A stretch of 31,369 nt of DNA, from positions 1-31,369 of the forward strand of contig CABUVO010000039.1 in the NCBI GenBank assembly GCA_902495075.1, in the 5' to 3' direction. The translations under genes and the position numbers were made by a program. The notes beneath the pieces were generated by a model. It made no database searches and had not been told where the DNA came from. It saw only the letters and a program-made list of their open reading frames with translations. Origin of the DNA: an uncultured Porphyromonadaceae bacterium. GTDB lineage: Bacteria > Bacteroidota > Bacteroidia > Bacteroidales > Muribaculaceae. How positions within the stretch are numbered: the first letter of the stretch is position 1; each line of letters begins with the position of its first letter. Below are positions 7,284-14,600 of the stretch, piece by piece.

Positions 7284-8510
7284 GTGGTTCTCAACTGGAT
7301 CTGGATATCGTTTTTTCTTATCGCCTTTCTTATGGCTGCCGGACGCAGTCTTTGGGGAGGCGATCTGCAAGTATGGAGCGATATCATGAACGCCTCCTTC
7401 GATCAGGCGGCATTCGCCTTTGAGATCTCTTTAGGACTCACAGGAGTGCTGACGTTGTGGCTGGGAATAATGAAAATTGGAGAACGGGCTGGAGTTGTAG
7501 AATTCTTCGGACGTCTCATCAGCCCGTTCTTTTCCCGTCTTTTCCCCGGAATACCCAAAGGGCATCCTGCCATGGGAGCGATATTCATGAACATATCCGC
7601 CAATATGCTCGGCCTTGACAACGCCGCCACCCCCATGGGACTCAAGGCTATGCAGGAGATGCAAAGCCTCAACGACAAAAAAGACACCGCCACCGATGCG
7701 ATGATAATGTTTCTGGTGCTCAACAGTTCCGGACTCTGTCTGATACCTATCAGCATCATGATGTATCGAGCCCAGGGCGGTGCATCAAATCCCACAGACA
7801 TATTTATCCCTATTCTGATAGCCACAGCTATAGCTACCATCGTCGGTCTCACGGCACTATGCATCAAACAACGCATCCGCATGGATCGCGTGATATGGAG
7901 CTGGCTTGGTGCCATTGCCATTCTTGTTGGCGGGATAACATACTTCTTCGCCAATCTCCCCGCCGAGAAAGTGCAGCTCTACAGCACCTTCGGTGCGAAC
8001 CTCATCCTCTTCAGCGTAATCATCGCCTTTATACTTGCGGGCATACGCCGCAAGCTACGCGTTTACGATGTCTTCATCGAAGGAGCAAAAGAGGGTTTCA
8101 ATACAGCAGTCATGATCATCCCCTACCTTGTCGCAATACTCGTGGCGATCGGAATGTTCCGCGCCTCCGGAGCTCTCGACATATTCACAGGATGGGTAGA
8201 GAGTTTTGTCGCATGGCTTGGCTTCGACACGCAATGGGTCGGAGCATTACCCACCATGCTCATGAAACCGTTGAGCGGAAGTGGCAGTTGCGCGATGATG
8301 CTCGACGTGATGAAGACCAACGGCGCAGACGCATTTGTCAGCAAACTCGCCGCAGCCGTCAGAGGCTCCACTGATACCACCTTCTACATCCTCGCCGTCT
8401 ACTTCGGCTCGGTAGGTGTCTCCAAGACACGCTATGCCGCCGGCTACGCCCTCCTCGCCGACATCACCGGCGCCATCGCCGCCATCGCCGTCGCCTACCT
8501 CTTCTTCTAA
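7284..8510 (+). CDS. Fused spore maturation protein A/B-like membrane protein (nucleoside-recognition Gate domains)
   Basis: Integral membrane protein of 408 aa with two Gate domains. The SpmA-like half (about 1-205) contains KGHPAMGAIFMNISANMLGLDNAATPMGLKAMQE, and the SpmB-like half (about 245-408) contains VFIEGAKEGFNTAVMIIPYLVAILVAIGMFRASGA and KPLSGSGSCAMM. Separate SpmA and SpmB occur in spore formers; the fusion is known from Bacteroidetes, which do not sporulate, so a general transport or envelope role is likelier. The start is GTG at 7284, since an in-frame stop lies 12 nt upstream and the next Met would cut the first membrane segment. Repeats separate it from trpS (154 nt). Confidence 0.92.
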   Translation: MVLNWIWISFFLIAFLMAAGRSLWGGDLQVWSDIMNASFDQAAFAFEISLGLTGVLTLWLGIMKIGERAGVVEFFGRLISPFFSRLFPGIPKGHPAMGAIFMNISANMLGLDNAATPMGLKAMQEMQSLNDKKDTATDAMIMFLVLNSSGLCLIPISIMMYRAQGGASNPTDIFIPILIATAIATIVGLTALCIKQRIRMDRVIWSWLGAIAILVGGITYFFANLPAEKVQLYSTFGANLILFSVIIAFILAGIRRKLRVYDVFIEGAKEGFNTAVMIIPYLVAILVAIGMFRASGALDIFTGWVESFVAWLGFDTQWVGALPTMLMKPLSGSGSCAMMLDVMKTNGADAFVSKLAAAVRGSTDTTFYILAVYFGSVGVSKTRYAAGYALLADITGAIAAIAVAYLFF

Positions 8511-8555
8511 ACGTGTGAATATAATTTCGAAATACAAAATTATTTGTGATAAATA

Positions 8556-8586
8556 TTTTGCATTCCAAAATTTATTAATAACTTTG
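8556..8586 (+). promoter_or_regulatory. Promoter of the higBA operon (TTTTG, 18 bp, TAACTTTG)
   Basis: A -33-like TTTTG (8556-8560) and a -7 TAACTTTG (8579-8586) are separated by 18 bp, close to the Bacteroidetes consensus. The predicted start is only about 8 nt before the higB ATG, so the toxin message is nearly leaderless. Confidence 0.6.
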
Positions 8587-8600
8587 CAAGCAAGTAAGTT

Positions 8601-8900
8601 ATGCACATAATCTCACATAGAAAAATCAAAGAGTTCTATGAATTGCCTGGAAAGGAAGATTCGAGAATAGCATTGGAGCGATGGTATGATATTGCTCAAG
8701 AAGCTCAATGGCATAATCTTTCGGAGATTCGTGAAGATTTTCCGGCAACGGACTATGTAGGCAACCAACACTATGTTTTCAATATTAAAGGTAATAATTA
8801 TCGACTTGTAGTTGTAGTTAAATTCACTATTGGAAGAATCTTTATAAGATTTGTAGGAACTCACTCTGAGTACGATAAGATTGATTGTTCAACCATTTAA
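8601..8900 (+). CDS. higB: HigB-family toxin (type II toxin-antitoxin, mRNA interferase)
   Basis: Small basic protein of 99 aa in the RelE-superfamily HigB_toxin branch. The N-terminal MHIISHRKIKEFYE, the WYDIAQEAQWHNLSEIREDF segment and the C-terminal GNNYRLVVVVKFTIGRIFIRFVGTHSEYDKID are characteristic. Such toxins cleave mRNA at the ribosome when free of antitoxin. It precedes its antitoxin by 10 nt, the toxin-first order typical of higBA. The pair is more AT-rich than its neighbours, suggesting acquisition. The ATG at 8601 lies right behind the promoter. Confidence 0.93.
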   Translation: MHIISHRKIKEFYELPGKEDSRIALERWYDIAQEAQWHNLSEIREDFPATDYVGNQHYVFNIKGNNYRLVVVVKFTIGRIFIRFVGTHSEYDKIDCSTI

Positions 8901-8910
8901 ATTCAATTAT

Positions 8911-9270
8911 ATGGAAATAACCAAACAGCAATATGAGTATTCACTTAATCGCATCGAGGAGCTATTGCCGCTTGTAACAGATGAAACTCCTATTGGCGAT
9001 AAGAATGCTGTTGAGCTTACCATTGTTTCAGACGTGGTTGAAGCATACGAAAAAAAACATTATCCCATTGCCAAACCTACTATTGGAGAACTAATAAGTC
9101 TTTCAATAGAGGAAAAAGGTATGACCCAGAAACAGCTTGCCAAAGAACTTGGTGTAAGTCCTTCACGCGTCAGTGACTATATCTCAGGACGAGCAGAACC
9201 TACTCTGCGCATCGCCCGAGCTATCTGCCTTATCCTTGGGATTGCACCTGCTGCAATGCTGGGCATATAA
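8911..9270 (+). CDS. higA: HigA-family antitoxin (XRE-type HTH)
   Basis: The 119-aa partner of HigB. The N-terminal half is a toxin-neutralising segment; residues 71-92 (MTQKQLAKELGVSPSRVSDYIS) form a helix-turn-helix of the XRE/Cro type that probably represses the higBA promoter. I use the ATG at 8911 rather than the TTG at 8881, which would overlap the end of higB by 20 nt. Cooperative autoregulation is expected from the family. The 3' flank (9271-9377) is AT-rich with no visible gene. Confidence 0.93.
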   Translation: MEITKQQYEYSLNRIEELLPLVTDETPIGDKNAVELTIVSDVVEAYEKKHYPIAKPTIGELISLSIEEKGMTQKQLAKELGVSPSRVSDYISGRAEPTLRIARAICLILGIAPAAMLGI

Positions 9271-9377
9271 GTCGCGAATTTTACGTTCAAGACGTTGCAA
9301 TTTTATTGATTCGTTTTCAAAAAAATATTTTCATATAATAAAGTTGTTCTAACAATATCAATAATAAATTTTGGATT

Positions 9378-9890
9378 GTGTCAAAGGCAGGATTAAAAAA
9401 AGCTCTTAAGGAGATCGACAGAGACGGACTCGCGGAGATTATCTGCGAGCTTTATGACGCGCGTCCTGAAGCTAAGGAATATCTTGAGTTCTGGATCAAT
9501 CCTGATGCCGACAAGGAGCTGGATAAGTATAAGCAGAAGATATTCAAGATTTTCTTCATCTCCGATGGTAAACCGCGTAAAAGTCCGGCATTTACCGACA
9601 TCAAGACCCGCATTAAATATTTCAATTCCTTATGCATCGACACTGAAAAGACCGCCGATCTGATGCTTTATGTGCTCGAACTTTATCACCTCTGGCTGTC
9701 GGAACGCCGACGCATCATGAGCCATGAAACACGCGTTGATAAGTTCATCGCAGAAACAGAAGCTTACATTGAGAGTCATGCCCTCGAAGATTTATTCGGC
9801 TTGCGGCTCGAACGCATACGCGAAGAACTTAAAGATCTCTTCCGTCGTGGTGACCGCCCCTCGCGTCGCGGCTGGCGAAGCTGGTGGTAA
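9378..9890 (+). CDS. DUF6155 family protein
   Basis: Soluble protein of 170 aa without signal or membrane segments. The N-terminal pattern SKAGLKKALKEID..LAEIICELYDARPEAKEYLEFWINPDADKELDKYK matches what I know of DUF6155, a mostly helical family with no assigned function. The start is GTG at 9378. The C-terminus carries an odd Arg/Trp-rich tail, RRGDRPSRRGWRSWW, which might contact nucleic acid or membranes but is not diagnostic. It follows higBA by 107 nt in the same direction; whether it belongs with the toxin-antitoxin pair or with ald is unclear. Confidence 0.82.
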   Translation: MSKAGLKKALKEIDRDGLAEIICELYDARPEAKEYLEFWINPDADKELDKYKQKIFKIFFISDGKPRKSPAFTDIKTRIKYFNSLCIDTEKTADLMLYVLELYHLWLSERRRIMSHETRVDKFIAETEAYIESHALEDLFGLRLERIREELKDLFRRGDRPSRRGWRSWW

Positions 9891-9924
9891 ATTAATTTAT
9901 ATGCCGCAAAACATATAAATTTTA

Positions 9925-9955
9925 TTTGCAATCCGATTCCGATTTTATAAATTTA
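9925..9955 (+). promoter_or_regulatory. Probable ald promoter (TTTG, 19 bp, TAAATTTA)
   Basis: TTTG at 9925-9928 and TAAATTTA at 9948-9955 are spaced 19 bp. The -7 departs from TAnnTTTG only in its last base. Transcription would start near 9962, exactly at the first TCATGAACA repeat. Confidence 0.45.
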
Positions 9956-9960
9956 CCGCG

Positions 9961-10029
9961 TCATGAACACGCAATCTTATAATGTCATGAACATGTGGCT
10001 TCACTGTGTCATGAACATACGGTTCATGA
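9961..10029 (+). repeat. Three TCATGAACA repeats at 24-bp spacing plus one inverted copy
   Basis: TCATGAACA occurs at 9961-9969, 9985-9993 and 10009-10017, exactly 24 bp apart, and its inverse GTTCATGA at 10022-10029. The core TCATGA is itself palindromic. The regular spacing just downstream of the likely promoter suggests an operator array or an RNA-level control element for ald. Confidence 0.8.
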
Positions 10030-10037
10030 TCCTTTAA
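9963..10037 (+). CDS. Possible 24-codon upstream ORF in the ald leader
   Basis: Because the repeat period is divisible by three, the ATG inside each TCATGAACA lies in one frame. It runs as a 24-codon ORF from 9963 to the TAA at 10035-10037, beginning MNTQSYNV and ending IRFMIL. It stops 17 nt before the ald start. It contains no alanine codons, so classical Ala attenuation is not supported. It could equally be a by-product of the DNA repeats. Confidence 0.3.
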   Translation: MNTQSYNVMNMWLHCVMNIRFMIL

Positions 10038-10054
10038 CCTAAATCCATACTACC

Positions 10055-11161
10055 ATGAAAATTGGAATCCCTAAAGAAATCAAAAACAATGAAAACCGCG
10101 TAGGCGCCACGCCGGCGGGAGTGAAAGAACTTGTGGCACACGGTCACGAAGTGTTCGTTCAGCACACTGCCGGAGAAGGCAGCGGATTCTCAGACGAGGA
10201 ATACGTTGCCGCAGGTGCCGCAATCCTTCCCGCTATTGAAGATGTATACGCACAAGCGGAGATGATCATCAAGGTTAAAGAGCCTATCAAACCTGAATAT
10301 CCTCTTATTCGTAAAGATCAGGTAGTATTCACCTATTTCCATTTTGCCTGCGATCTTGAGCTCACGGAAGCAATGATGAAATCCGGAGCCGTTTGTATCG
10401 CTTATGAAACAGTTACTGACCGAGAGCATCGTCTTCCGCTGCTTGTGCCTATGAGTGAGGTGGCTGGTAGAATGTCTATTCAGGAAGGTGCCCGTTTCCT
10501 TGAAAAACCACAAGGGGGAAGAGGCGTGCTGCTCGGTGGTGTTCCCGGGGTCAAACCGGCAAAAGTGCTCGTGCTTGGAGCCGGAGTAGTCGGCAGAAAC
10601 GCTGCCCTCATGGCTGCAGGTCTTGGTGCCGACGTCACCATTACAGACATCTCCCTCCCTACCCTTCGCCACTGCGCCGAAGTTATGCCGAAGAATGTGA
10701 AGACACTTTTCTCCTCGCGTCATAACATCGAGATGGAACTTCCCGACACAGATCTCGTGATCGGATCCGTGCTCGTGCCGGGTGCCAAGGCTCCGCATCT
10801 TGTAACACGCGATATGATCAAACTGATGCGCAAAGGATCGGTAATGGTCGATGTTGCCGTTGACCAGGGCGGATGCTTCGAGACCACTCATCCTACCACC
10901 CACTCCGAACCGACTTTCGAAGTTGACGGCGTGATCCAGTATGCCGTTGCCAACATTCCCGGGGCGGTTCCCTACACCTCCACCATGGCTCTCACCAACG
11001 CCACAATGCCTTATGCCCTTCGTCTCGCCGATCTCGGCTGGAAGGAAGCATGCCGCAAAGACTCGGGTCTTGCAGAAGGTGTCAACATGGTTGATGGTAA
11101 AATAACCTATAAAGCAGTTGCCGAAGCCTTTAATCTTCCCTATACACCTCTTGCACTTTGA
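10055..11161 (+). CDS. ald: Alanine dehydrogenase
   Basis: NAD-dependent enzyme interconverting L-alanine and pyruvate plus ammonium in the cytoplasm. The 368-aa length is typical. Visible family residues include R15 (NNENRVGATP), K75 (IKVKEP), H96 (YFHFA), the NAD-binding GAGVVG (175-180) and VAVDQGGCFETTHPTTH near the active site. The start ATG at 10055 follows a leader with three spaced TCATGAACA repeats, implying dedicated control. A 12-bp GC-rich hairpin follows the stop. The adjacent hydrolase cluster is convergent, so any metabolic link through released alanine is speculation. Confidence 0.97.
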   Translation: MKIGIPKEIKNNENRVGATPAGVKELVAHGHEVFVQHTAGEGSGFSDEEYVAAGAAILPAIEDVYAQAEMIIKVKEPIKPEYPLIRKDQVVFTYFHFACDLELTEAMMKSGAVCIAYETVTDREHRLPLLVPMSEVAGRMSIQEGARFLEKPQGGRGVLLGGVPGVKPAKVLVLGAGVVGRNAALMAAGLGADVTITDISLPTLRHCAEVMPKNVKTLFSSRHNIEMELPDTDLVIGSVLVPGAKAPHLVTRDMIKLMRKGSVMVDVAVDQGGCFETTHPTTHSEPTFEVDGVIQYAVANIPGAVPYTSTMALTNATMPYALRLADLGWKEACRKDSGLAEGVNMVDGKITYKAVAEAFNLPYTPLAL

Positions 11162-11184
11162 TTTTTGAAAACCTATGATTGCTA

Positions 11185-11221
11185 ATACGGCGGACGTATC
11201 TTTATGATGCGTCCGCCGTAT
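11185..11221. terminator. Hairpin between convergent ald and the hydrolase operon
   Basis: ATACGGCGGACG (11185-11196) pairs perfectly with CGTCCGCCGTAT (11210-11221) around a 13-nt loop. It lies 24 nt after the ald stop and 32 nt after the end of the convergent gene. It lacks a long U-tract, so it may act as a bidirectional terminator or mRNA 3' end. Confidence 0.65.
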
Positions 11222-11252
11222 CCGCCATTGGCGATAAGCTTGAGAGAGCCAA

Positions 11253-12881
11253 TTATTCCATAAACATTTTAACACGATTCCATTTGCCATCGAGAGCGTC
11301 AGGCACACAATCTTCCTCCTCTTTCCCTTTAAGGGAAGCAAATTGCGACTCACTCCAGATAAACGGCAGATGACGAACATGAGCCGTTCCGAACTTCATC
11401 CAGAAAGAGCGTTTGTCACCATTCAGCGAAGGCTTCCTTGAGAGAGATGCAAGCACCTCTTTGATCATTTCGGCGGAGAAAGCCTTGGCATCTACAGATC
11501 CGTCAGGACGGACACGAGGCATTTCCGTGGTGCCATACCCGAGATCCCATCTTCCATATACCGACAGAGGCTCCCGATCCTCCGTGTAGGTCACCAGATC
11601 TTTCGCTGATTCCATATCCGTTACAGTGTCGATACGATCCCACAGCTGATTTCTGCGCATCGGGCGCAAGTTCATGCTCTCGAGCTCATATCCAACCCAC
11701 CATGATACCGGTTGGTTCACACCGAATATGTGTGTAGGAGTGATCAGATGATGGTCATAATCGAGATGTGTTGGCACGTATCCCGTTGAATCCTTCATCG
11801 TAATATTCTTGCCGTCAGATTTGAAAAGTACAAAACGATTATAGCTCATATCCAGCAATCCGATCTCTCCTGTATTGGAATCGATGATATGATAACCATT
11901 CAGGTATGTACCTGTATTGTCCATCGAACAGAAATCATAGAATTCATCTATGTTTCTTGCAAACTGTTCTGCCGCAGCCGACCGGTAGGCAAGCCAGATA
12001 CCGTTTACTTTCGGCTCATTGTAGAGGTCAACGTGAGTTGTCTCATTGAATCCTATGCCATTACCATTGAAGCCGAAATCCGTATTCGATCCGAACTGCC
12101 CGGGACAGTTTGCATTCTGCGTTACAAAATCAGACCCGATGCAATAAGTCACCGCACAAGATTGCGCCCAGAAGCAACACCAGGAGTTGTGAGTCCAGAA
12201 CACATTATGATCAGGCAGTATTTTCGTAAAGGAAGTGCAGGAATAGCGTTTGGTCTCAGGACGCTTCTTAGCTGTTCCATAGCCCATTACCAACCCTATC
12301 TTATCGCCGATGCAATCGAAAAGGTCATATTGCGTATTGATAAAAATCACGTCAAGGAAAGTAAGAGGTGTGTCATATGCCCCAAGAACGCTCTGCTCTG
12401 CCGGGAACGAAGACAGACGCAAATCTTCTTGCGAAACAGTCTTACGAGGTTCGGCACCCACAGCCCCTTCATAAATTCCGAGCTGGCGGAACATCAGACG
12501 CAATATTTTCTGCATCTTGGGATCATCCTTCTCCCTCTCCGCCCGATCACACAGATAATTATAATTCTGCGCCACAGTCTCTCCGGCAGCCTGCAAGTAT
12601 TCAGGTTTGATTTCTATGGATATGGCATCCTGCGGGGTTGATCCCACAAGGAAGTTAAACCAGGAATTGTTTCTTGTGGCAAGTATCGTCTTCCCTGTCT
12701 GAACCTTTCCCTGCACATATCCGGCATTATATTCATTCTGGAAGATGCTCACATCCGGATTCTGGGCATAGATGGCATAGTTCCAGTTATTGTCGACACA
12801 CTGCGCGAAACCGCAGGTGTATTCATCAAGAACGAACTGAGTCGGTTCCGTATTCTTGAAATTTGGTGTGTATTTAGCCAT
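11253..12881 (-). CDS. Phospholipase B-like Ntn hydrolase, copy 1
   Basis: The 542-aa protein resembles the PLBD/LAMA (PF04916) and C45-type autoprocessing hydrolases. The candidate nucleophile is C215 in RYSCTSFTKILPDHNVFWTHNSW, with a Ser-Cys processing site and H231. CPGQFGSNTDFGFNGNGIGFNETT and the NTGTYLNGYHIID stretch follow, both matching the PLBD pattern (SS/SxDDF, NSGTYNNQYMVLD). Enzymes of this fold self-cleave before the Cys and hydrolyse amide or ester bonds. Unlike lysosomal PLBD proteins it has no signal peptide (MAKYTPNFKNTEP), so a cytoplasmic location is expected. It is a tandem paralogue of the upstream gene, 19 nt away. The substrate is unknown. Confidence 0.75.
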   Translation of the reverse strand: MAKYTPNFKNTEPTQFVLDEYTCGFAQCVDNNWNYAIYAQNPDVSIFQNEYNAGYVQGKVQTGKTILATRNNSWFNFLVGSTPQDAISIEIKPEYLQAAGETVAQNYNYLCDRAEREKDDPKMQKILRLMFRQLGIYEGAVGAEPRKTVSQEDLRLSSFPAEQSVLGAYDTPLTFLDVIFINTQYDLFDCIGDKIGLVMGYGTAKKRPETKRYSCTSFTKILPDHNVFWTHNSWCCFWAQSCAVTYCIGSDFVTQNANCPGQFGSNTDFGFNGNGIGFNETTHVDLYNEPKVNGIWLAYRSAAAEQFARNIDEFYDFCSMDNTGTYLNGYHIIDSNTGEIGLLDMSYNRFVLFKSDGKNITMKDSTGYVPTHLDYDHHLITPTHIFGVNQPVSWWVGYELESMNLRPMRRNQLWDRIDTVTDMESAKDLVTYTEDREPLSVYGRWDLGYGTTEMPRVRPDGSVDAKAFSAEMIKEVLASLSRKPSLNGDKRSFWMKFGTAHVRHLPFIWSESQFASLKGKEEEDCVPDALDGKWNRVKMFME

Positions 12882-12900
12882 GACTTTTGAAATTCTTTAA

Positions 12901-14538
12901 TTATTCCATAAACATTTTAACTCTATTCCATCTCCCGTCGATCACATCGGGGATGCAGTCAACCTCCTCCGGCTGCTTGAATGCCGCCCAGATGGAACCA
13001 GACCAGCTGAACGGAGAGCCATCAATATATGGACTTCCAAACTTCATCCAGAAAGACGTTTTTGTTCCTGTCTTTGAAGGCTTCATCGACAACGAGGCAA
13101 GAACGCTCTTTATCTCCTCCGATCCAAACACTTTCGCATCTATTGATCCGTGAGGTTGATAACGCAGCATCTCTGACGTGCCGTAATTCTTGTCCCATCT
13201 TCCGGCAATAGATATCGGTTCAAGACTTTCATTATAGGTTATCAAACCCTTGGCGCTATCAATGTCATATACATTACCGATGTTGCGGTAGAGCTGATAA
13301 CGACGTTTTGGAGCGCCGTCTATTGTCTGGAGTTCACGCCATATGCGTTTATAGACCGGTATGTTGCAGCCCAGTACATAATTTTCAGAAACCATATGAT
13401 GGTCATAATCCAGGAAAGTCGGATTATAACCGGTGGAATCCGTTACCGACAATTTCTCGCCGTCTCCCTTAAACAAAGCGAAACGGGCATAACTCATGTC
13501 TATCATACCGAACGTTCCCTTATAGGCATCCACCAGCATATATGCATTCAGATACGTCCCGGTGTTGTCAAGGCTTATATACTCATAGAATTCATCTATC
13601 GAACGTGAGAAATGTTCGGCAGCGGCAGCACGCCATGTCAGCCATATTCCCTCAGTTTTGGATTCATTGTAGAAATAAGTCTCGGTAGTTTCATTAAAGC
13701 CGATACCGTGTCCGTTGAAACCGAAATCGGTGTTCGATCCGAACTGTCCCGGACAGAATGAGTTTTGCGTAAGGAAGTCATCACCTATCACATAAGTCAT
13801 GGCGCAAGTCTGAGCCATAAAGCAACACCAGCTCGTATGAGCCCAAAGGATTTCGCCGTTTTCAAGCTTTGTCACAAATCCCGAGCAATGATCGGCATTC
13901 TTCTTCTCATCCGGCAAAGTATGGTCAAGTACATCCAGCTCAAGCCGGTTCAACGCCACACCAAGAGGTTTGGCGATGGCATCCCAGAGATCCATCTGCG
14001 CGTTAAGGAAATATATGTCGAGAAATGTAAGTGGATCATCTCCGGCATGCAACACCGCATCCTCAGGCATCATTGATGAAAGCTTCAGATCATCAAACTT
14101 CACCTCCGCTAAAGGTGTCTTGTCGGAAGCTCCGTGATAAATGCCGAGCATACGGAACATGAGGCGCACAATACTCACCGTTTTTTCATTCGGCAGATTC
14201 TTTTCAGCCCAGTCGGTAAGATAATTGTAATTCTTCACCAATGCCGAGCCGGCAATTTCGAGTCCATTCGGTGGGATCTCAGTGGAGTTTGCACCGGGAC
14301 CTTCGTCAAGCACATACCATCGCCAGGTATTGTTGCGAGTGGCTTTTATAACATGGTTGGTCTGCACCTTTCCCTGCACGTATCCGGCATTATATTCGTT
14401 CTGAAATACACTTACCGCAGGATCCTGGGCATAGACAGCATAGTTCCAGTTGTTGTCGATACATTGGGAATATCCGCGGGTGTATTCGTTCAACACGAAT
14501 TCCACAGGTTCGGTATTCTTGAAATCTTGTGTTTTCAT
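12901..14538 (-). CDS. Phospholipase B-like Ntn hydrolase, copy 2
   Basis: The 545-aa paralogue of copy 1 is collinear over the whole length. The candidate nucleophile is C218 in ADHCSGFVTKLENGEILWAHTSW, with H234. The shared blocks are NNWNYAVYAQDP, NEYNAGYVQGKVQT, CPGQFGSNTDFGFNGHGIGFNETT, DNTGTYLNAYMLVDA and the C-terminal KWNRVKMFME-type end (GRWNRVKMFME). It also lacks a signal peptide. It sits 62 nt behind the MFS gene and 19 nt before copy 1, so the three probably form one operon. The residue before the nucleophile is His rather than Ser, so the processing site or substrate may differ between copies. Confidence 0.75.
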   Translation of the reverse strand: MKTQDFKNTEPVEFVLNEYTRGYSQCIDNNWNYAVYAQDPAVSVFQNEYNAGYVQGKVQTNHVIKATRNNTWRWYVLDEGPGANSTEIPPNGLEIAGSALVKNYNYLTDWAEKNLPNEKTVSIVRLMFRMLGIYHGASDKTPLAEVKFDDLKLSSMMPEDAVLHAGDDPLTFLDIYFLNAQMDLWDAIAKPLGVALNRLELDVLDHTLPDEKKNADHCSGFVTKLENGEILWAHTSWCCFMAQTCAMTYVIGDDFLTQNSFCPGQFGSNTDFGFNGHGIGFNETTETYFYNESKTEGIWLTWRAAAAEHFSRSIDEFYEYISLDNTGTYLNAYMLVDAYKGTFGMIDMSYARFALFKGDGEKLSVTDSTGYNPTFLDYDHHMVSENYVLGCNIPVYKRIWRELQTIDGAPKRRYQLYRNIGNVYDIDSAKGLITYNESLEPISIAGRWDKNYGTSEMLRYQPHGSIDAKVFGSEEIKSVLASLSMKPSKTGTKTSFWMKFGSPYIDGSPFSWSGSIWAAFKQPEEVDCIPDVIDGRWNRVKMFME

Positions 14539-14600
14539 AGTAAATTAATTAATAATTCATATTTATATTCTTCGCATTCCCTCACGATATTCTTCCTTCG

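Noticed and set aside
9961..10029. CRISPR-like array in the ald leader
   Set aside because: There are only three 9-bp repeats with 15-bp spacers, far below CRISPR repeat length, and no cas genes nearby.
10190..11380. Long minus-strand open frame (396 codons) opposite ald
   Set aside because: It lies almost wholly antisense to a clear alanine dehydrogenase, is His/Cys-rich without any recognisable domain, and is a typical shadow frame.
11889..12641. Plus-strand open frame of 250 codons inside hydrolase copy 1
   Set aside because: It is antisense to a clear coding region and shows no domain or signal pattern.
11253..14538. Assignment of the two hydrolases as C69 (PepD) dipeptidases
   Set aside because: C69 enzymes carry the catalytic Cys very near the N-terminus after a short leader. 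Here the candidate Cys is near residue 215 in a PLBD-like context.
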